Origin: Azonexaceae bacterium
GTDB lineage: Bacteria > Pseudomonadota > Gammaproteobacteria > Burkholderiales > Rhodocyclaceae
Direction: 5' to 3'
Length of the DNA: 10,568 bases
Assembly: GCA_009469685.1 (NCBI GenBank)
Contig: SSTA01000051.1
Span: forward strand, 1 to 10,568
A program made the position numbers and the translations under genes. Positions 7,089 through 10,568 of the stretch are shown here, piece after piece; the stretch's first letter is position 1; every line of letters starts with the position of its first letter. The notes under the pieces were generated by a model, which was not told the origin of the DNA, did no database searches, and was given only the letters and a program-made list of their open reading frames with translations.

Positions 7089-7095
7089 GAAAACA

Positions 7096-8064
7096 ATGGC
7101 GGCCCCGGAAAACAAACCCTCCCTCGAAGCCGTGATCGGCGAAGCCATCCGCGCCAAGCGTGACGGCCACACCCGCGATCAATCCGAATGGGAAGCGATG
7201 GCCGACGATCTGTTGCGCGACATCGAATCCTTCGACCTCGACCTCGCCGAGCGGCGTGCCCGGAGCGAGGAGGTTACGGTCAAACCGGCCGGACTCCTGG
7301 AAACGGGCATCGTCTTCCCCACCATCGCCCCCGACTCCGCCGAACGGCCGGCGGCCATACCCAAACCCAAAGGCGCCGCCCATCAGGACAAGGTGGACTC
7401 GGGTGTCGCCGCCCGCAGCAATTTTCTCCAGGAACTGAGGGCCCAGGCCCGGGAGCGGCAGCAGCAGGATCACCTGGAGGCCACCCAGCGCACCCAGGCC
7501 AACGAAACCCTGGACCGCCGGCTGCGCCAGATCTTCCTTTACTTGCACGAGCTCGTCCAGCAACTCAATATCCTTCGGCCCACCATCGATCGCCAGTATG
7601 AGATCGTCAGCGGGGCCTTGTTCAAGGACTTGGTGTGGCAGGAAGGCTTCGCCGACTATCGCACCCAATCCCAAAGCAGCGGCGCCCTCATCGAGATGGT
7701 CACCTTTTCGTTCCAGCTCGCGTCGCCCCGCAAGATCAAGGCCCAGTTCGACGGCCCGGCCGCCGACCGCTTCAGGAAGCGCATCTTCGATTTCGGTCTG
7801 CGCTTTCAAGTCAACGAGCGCCACAACCAGCGCCGCCAAGTGTTGTTGGCAGATTTTGAAATCGATTCGGAATTCGGGGTCAGCGCCCGTTGGCGGGCCG
7901 ATTACAACGCGGGGATCATCCGCCTCGAATCGCGCAACCTCGAGCGCCTGGGCAACTACACCTACCTCGTGTCCCCGGATTGCGTCGATCAGGAGCTCAT
8001 GGACCAGTTCGGGCACCTGATCCTCGGCCAGCCCAACCGATTTCAGCACCTCTGCCGGCGCTGA
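7096..8064 (+). CDS. uncharacterised coiled-coil protein, 322 aa
   Basis: I do not recognise this protein. The ATG at 7096 was chosen because it starts a sensible MAAPENKPSLEAVIGEAIRA helix and lies just after the divergent promoter region; the frame is open upstream to 6790, but that part runs across the yjfB-type gene. Visible parts: an acidic helical N-terminus (about 8-60), a Pro/Ala-rich linker (about 64-105), a long charged helix with coiled-coil character (about 108-160, with QELRAQARERQQQDHLE and LRQIFLYLHELVQQLN), and a C-terminal alpha/beta-looking domain (about 165-322) with alternating strands such as MVTFSFQLAS, FGLRFQVNE and LADFEIDSEF. There is no signal peptide or membrane segment, so it is probably cytoplasmic. 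Codon use resembles its neighbours. The stop is 4 bp from the end of the convergent methyltransferase gene, with no terminator between. Confidence 0.85.
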   Translation: MAAPENKPSLEAVIGEAIRAKRDGHTRDQSEWEAMADDLLRDIESFDLDLAERRARSEEVTVKPAGLLETGIVFPTIAPDSAERPAAIPKPKGAAHQDKVDSGVAARSNFLQELRAQARERQQQDHLEATQRTQANETLDRRLRQIFLYLHELVQQLNILRPTIDRQYEIVSGALFKDLVWQEGFADYRTQSQSSGALIEMVTFSFQLASPRKIKAQFDGPAADRFRKRIFDFGLRFQVNERHNQRRQVLLADFEIDSEFGVSARWRADYNAGIIRLESRNLERLGNYTYLVSPDCVDQELMDQFGHLILGQPNRFQHLCRR

Positions 8065-8068
8065 AGCT

Positions 8069-9223
8069 TTAGAGGCGGCCGCTCCGGTCGCCCTGGGCAA
8101 AACCGCGCAGCGCTTCCCCGCTTCCGCGGCCAAAGGCAATCACCTTGAAGAGCTCGCCCATCTCATGGGGCAGCACGAGCTTGTTGACCGCCCCTGCCCC
8201 CCGAATGTAGTCGGGCGTATCCGCCGGCAGCCGGGAGAGCTGGTCGAGAATGCCGCAATTGAGCAGGAACTGGCCTTGGGTCGCGTAGCCCTGGATCTCC
8301 AGACCGGCTTCGTGGGCCGCCAGCGCGATGGCGGTGAAGTCCACGTGGGCGGTGATGTCCTGCAGACCAGGCAGCCAGAGCGGATCGCCATGGGCGTGGT
8401 GCCGGTAGTGGCACATCAGGGTACCGCCCGTCCGTTGGGGATGATAGAACTCCCGGCGGGGAAAGCCGTAGTCGAGGAGCAGGATGCTCCCGGCGTCGAG
8501 GATCTCGCCCCAGGCGGCGACCCAGGCCTCCGCAGCCAGCCCGATTTCGCTCTGATAACCATCTTCCCAGCCCATTTCCTGGGCGAGGGCCTGCGCCCGC
8601 CCCGCCAGACGCCCCGTGGCCGGCCGCTCTTCCCAAGCCAGTCCGCCCTCTGCCGCCACGATACCGCGCTCCCAGGCGGCTCCCTGACGCCAGGTCACCA
8701 CGTGGACCGGAAAGGCATCGAGCAGTTCGTTGCCGACGACCAGGCCGGAAAATCGCTCGGGCAACCGGTCGATCCAGGCCACCCGGGGGAGGAAATCGGG
8801 CACCGCCGCAGCCAGGGTCCGCCACTGGCGCTCGCGCAGGTCTGCGGAGAGATCGAGGATCAGATAGCGTTCGGGGAGAGTTCCATTTTCGCCCATCGCC
8901 GTCAGGAGATCCGCCGCCAGCCGTCCCGAACCGGCGCCCACTTCGAGCACGATAGGGGCGCTTGCCGCCAGAACCTCGTCAACCTGAACCGCCAGAGCCC
9001 GGGCGAACAAGGGCGTCATCTCCGGTGCGGTCACGAAATCCCCGGCCGAACCGAATTTTCTGGCGCCGGCCGCGTAGTAGCCCAGGCCCGGCGCATGGAG
9101 AACTTCGGCCATGTAGTTGGCGAAGGAAAGCCAACCGCCGGCGGCGGCGATACGACCGGCGATGTGGTCGCCGACCCGCCGGCTATGCGCCAGGGCGTCG
9201 TCGGAAGGAAGGGGGAGAGTCAT
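8069..9223 (-). CDS. MidA/NDUFAF7-family SAM-dependent methyltransferase
   Basis: A 384-aa class I methyltransferase of the DUF185/COG1565 family. Family signatures appear in order: SFANYMAEVLHAPGLGYY (33-50), GDFVTAPEMTPLFARALA (61-78), the SAM-binding glycine motif LEVGAGSG (93-100), VVGNELLDAFPVH (162-174), LLLDYGFPR (248-256) and the GLQDITAHVDFTAIA segment (286-300). In mitochondria the orthologue NDUFAF7/MidA dimethylates an arginine of the NDUFS2 subunit during complex I assembly; bacterial substrates are not established. The ATG at 9223 yields the expected DALAHSRRV-type N-terminus, although no good ribosome site is visible. A TAGAAT -10 lies 22 nt upstream. It is divergent from the FIST gene and convergent with the 322-aa gene. 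Confidence 0.93.
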   Translation of the reverse strand: MTLPLPSDDALAHSRRVGDHIAGRIAAAGGWLSFANYMAEVLHAPGLGYYAAGARKFGSAGDFVTAPEMTPLFARALAVQVDEVLAASAPIVLEVGAGSGRLAADLLTAMGENGTLPERYLILDLSADLRERQWRTLAAAVPDFLPRVAWIDRLPERFSGLVVGNELLDAFPVHVVTWRQGAAWERGIVAAEGGLAWEERPATGRLAGRAQALAQEMGWEDGYQSEIGLAAEAWVAAWGEILDAGSILLLDYGFPRREFYHPQRTGGTLMCHYRHHAHGDPLWLPGLQDITAHVDFTAIALAAHEAGLEIQGYATQGQFLLNCGILDQLSRLPADTPDYIRGAGAVNKLVLPHEMGELFKVIAFGRGSGEALRGFAQGDRSGRL

Positions 9224-9244
9224 GGCCAGCCCAAGAAAGGTCGC

Positions 9245-9250
9245 ATTCTA
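9245..9250 (-). promoter_or_regulatory. putative -10 element for the MidA-type gene
   Basis: On the minus strand this reads GGGTAGAATGCG, with TAGAAT matching five of six -10 positions. Transcription would begin about 15 nt before the ATG at 9223. The 17-bp-upstream hexamer (TGGGGA) is a weak -35. Confidence 0.45.
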
Positions 9251-9261
9251 CCCTGGCGGCC

Positions 9262-9277
9262 GCACTGTCCCCAGTGC
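9262..9277. promoter_or_regulatory. inverted repeat GCACTG-N4-CAGTGC in the divergent gap
   Basis: A perfect 6-bp inverted repeat with a TCCC spacer lies just upstream of the MidA-type -10, where a -35 or an operator would be, and 80 bp before the FIST start. It may bind a dimeric regulator; no family is indicated. Confidence 0.3.
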
Positions 9278-9356
9278 CGGTTGGCTTGTGTTATTTTCCA
9301 CCTGAGCCCCTTACCGCTTCGGGCCAGCCAGTACCCACCACGCCCGGGAGCCGACC

Positions 9357-10499
9357 ATGAAGATCGTCCAGACCGTTGCCCATAGCCCTCTGGAGATCGG
9401 CAACGCGATTGCCGGTCTCGGTTCAGGCCAACCGGCTCTCATCCTCGTCTTCGGTGCAGTCCGCTACTTCGAAGACGGTAGCCTGGCTACGGAGCTGGGC
9501 CGGGCCTACCCGAGGGCCGCCTTGCTCGGCTGCTCCACCGCCGGGGAAATCACCGCCGACGGCGTGGGAGACGGCAGTTGTACCCTGACCGCGGTTTCCT
9601 TTGCGAATTCCCGCCTCACCCACGGCAGTACCGCCATGGCCGGGATGGAAGACTCTTACGCCGCCGGGGAACGCCTTGCGCGGGCAATCGCCGATCCCGA
9701 GCTGCGGGCGGTGCTCGTCCTCGGACCGGGAATCCAGGTCAATGGCAGCGGTCTGGTGGACGGCATGACCGCGGTCCTGGGCAACGAGGTTCCAATCACG
9801 GGCGGTCTGGCGGGAGACGGCGGGGCCTTTCGCCAGACCTTTACCCTCGGAACCGGCGGCATCTCGGACCGCGCCGTGGTAGCCGTCGGATTGTGCGGCG
9901 AAGACCTGCTCTTCGCCCATGGCTCTTTCGGCGGCTGGGAACCCTTTGGCCTCCCCCGCCGGGTGACCCGTTGCGCCGGCAACGTGCTCTACGAACTGGA
10001 CGGCGAACCCGCGCTGGCGGTCTATCGACGCTACCTCGGCGCCCACGCCAGGGACCTCCCGGCTTCCGGATTGCTTTTCCCCTTCGCGATGCTGGATGCC
10101 GATCACCAGTCCCAGGGTCTCATCCGCACCATCCTGGGAATAGACGAAATCACCGGCAGCCTGACCCTGGCCGGAGAAATCGACCCCAACGGTTATCTCA
10201 AACTCATGCACGCAACCACCGACAAGCTGGTAGGCGGGGCCGAAGTCGCCGCCGCAGCGGCCCACGCCATGCTCGTCGAGAATGGCGGCGGCCTGGCCAT
10301 CCTGGTCAGCTGCGTCGGCCGCAAGCTGGTGATGGGCAGTCGCGTCGACGAGGAGGTCGAAGCGGTGAGCGCGGTCTTCGGCCATAGAGCGGTGCTCGGC
10401 GGTTTCTATTCCTACGGCGAGATCAGCCCCTACACGCCCGGAGCTTCCTGCAAACTGCACAATCAGACGATGACCGTCACCTACCTGGGCGAACGTTGA
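9357..10499 (+). CDS. FIST signal-transduction domain protein
   Basis: A 380-aa protein covering FIST N (about residues 25-215) and FIST C (about 219-362) domains. Seen motifs: LLGCSTAGEI (56-65), ITGGLAGDG (147-155), ILVSCVGRK (315-323), GGFYSYGEISP (348-358) and LHNQTMTVTYLG at the end, all characteristic of FIST proteins. FIST is a proposed small-ligand sensory domain, with amino acids or derivatives suggested as ligands, found in bacteria beside or fused to histidine kinases, GGDEF/EAL proteins and chemoreceptors. There is no signal peptide, so sensing is likely cytoplasmic. GGGAG six nt before the ATG supports the start. The following ORF begins 6 bp after the stop, implying a shared transcript; that gene is probably the signalling partner. 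Confidence 0.94.
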   Translation: MKIVQTVAHSPLEIGNAIAGLGSGQPALILVFGAVRYFEDGSLATELGRAYPRAALLGCSTAGEITADGVGDGSCTLTAVSFANSRLTHGSTAMAGMEDSYAAGERLARAIADPELRAVLVLGPGIQVNGSGLVDGMTAVLGNEVPITGGLAGDGGAFRQTFTLGTGGISDRAVVAVGLCGEDLLFAHGSFGGWEPFGLPRRVTRCAGNVLYELDGEPALAVYRRYLGAHARDLPASGLLFPFAMLDADHQSQGLIRTILGIDEITGSLTLAGEIDPNGYLKLMHATTDKLVGGAEVAAAAAHAMLVENGGGLAILVSCVGRKLVMGSRVDEEVEAVSAVFGHRAVLGGFYSYGEISPYTPGASCKLHNQTMTVTYLGER

Positions 10500-10505
10500 C
10501 CGGCA

Positions 10506-10568
10506 ATGCACAAAGGCCTGTTCAGCCAATTGCGGCGCTCCTTCGGGGTCTCCGATACGGCCCAGGTC
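10506..10568 (+). CDS. 5' end of a probable signalling gene downstream of FIST, cut by window edge
   Basis: An ATG 6 bp after the FIST stop opens a frame that stays open to the right edge (21 codons). The peptide contains LFSQLRRSFGVSD, which resembles the L-x-x-QLRR...G N-terminus of histidine kinases and PAS/GGDEF regulators found directly after FIST genes. No Shine-Dalgarno is obvious, so translation may be coupled to FIST. Only the tight spacing and this short motif support the call; the product class is inference. Confidence 0.6.
   Translation, partial: MHKGLFSQLRRSFGVSDTAQV

Noticed and set aside
7009..8139. Minus-strand open frame (376 codons) opposite the 322-aa gene.
   Set aside because: It overlaps the ends of both the yjfB-type and methyltransferase genes, which are better supported. 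The plus frame has a sensible start, coiled-coil pattern and strand-like C-terminal domain.
8165..9385. Plus-strand open frame (406 codons) opposite the methyltransferase.
   Set aside because: It is antisense to a protein with all MidA signatures and also runs through the divergent promoter gap into the FIST start.

Overview
The window looks like chromosomal DNA from a GC-rich betaproteobacterium, with Rhodocyclales-like bacteria (Azoarcus/Dechloromonas/Accumulibacter type) my best guess. This rests on the gene types and strong G/C third-position bias, a DUF748 outer-membrane-biogenesis-type protein, an NDUFA9-type epimerase beside a multifunctional cca, and several TAGAAT/TAAAAT-like -10 elements. 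The order is inferred from memory of gene families, not from a search. No rRNA, tRNA, CRISPR array, insertion sequence or phage gene was recognised.

Left part (1-4203): a large DUF748/AsmA-like gene runs off the left edge on the minus strand and is divergent from an atypical SDR/NDUFA9-family gene. That gene is followed on the plus strand by cca, the tRNA CCA-adding and repair enzyme. The divergent gap (1737-1897) carries a credible -10 on each strand, and the gap between the SDR gene and cca contains small hairpins.

Middle part (4339-8064): an OprB-like outer-membrane porin; a roughly 400-bp stretch with hairpins, an extended -10 promoter and a possible 44-codon ORF whose stop overlaps the next start; an alpha/beta hydrolase with a complete Ser-Asp-His triad; a minus-strand 65-aa YjfB-family (putative motility) protein overlapping the hydrolase tail to tail; and, divergent from it, a 322-aa protein I do not recognise, with a coiled-coil centre.

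Right part (8069-10568): a minus-strand MidA/NDUFAF7-type SAM-dependent methyltransferase, then a divergent plus-strand FIST-domain sensory protein followed 6 bp later by a gene cut by the right edge, whose start resembles those of signalling proteins often found next to FIST genes.

Most of the window is ordinary housekeeping and cell-envelope content. The parts that deserve a second look are the yjfB / 322-aa divergent pair with repeated AGTTCA hexamers, the coupled small ORF before the hydrolase, the presence of two complex-I-related homologues (NDUFA9 and NDUFAF7 types), and the FIST signalling unit. I did not find convincing evidence of a wholly new multi-gene system.
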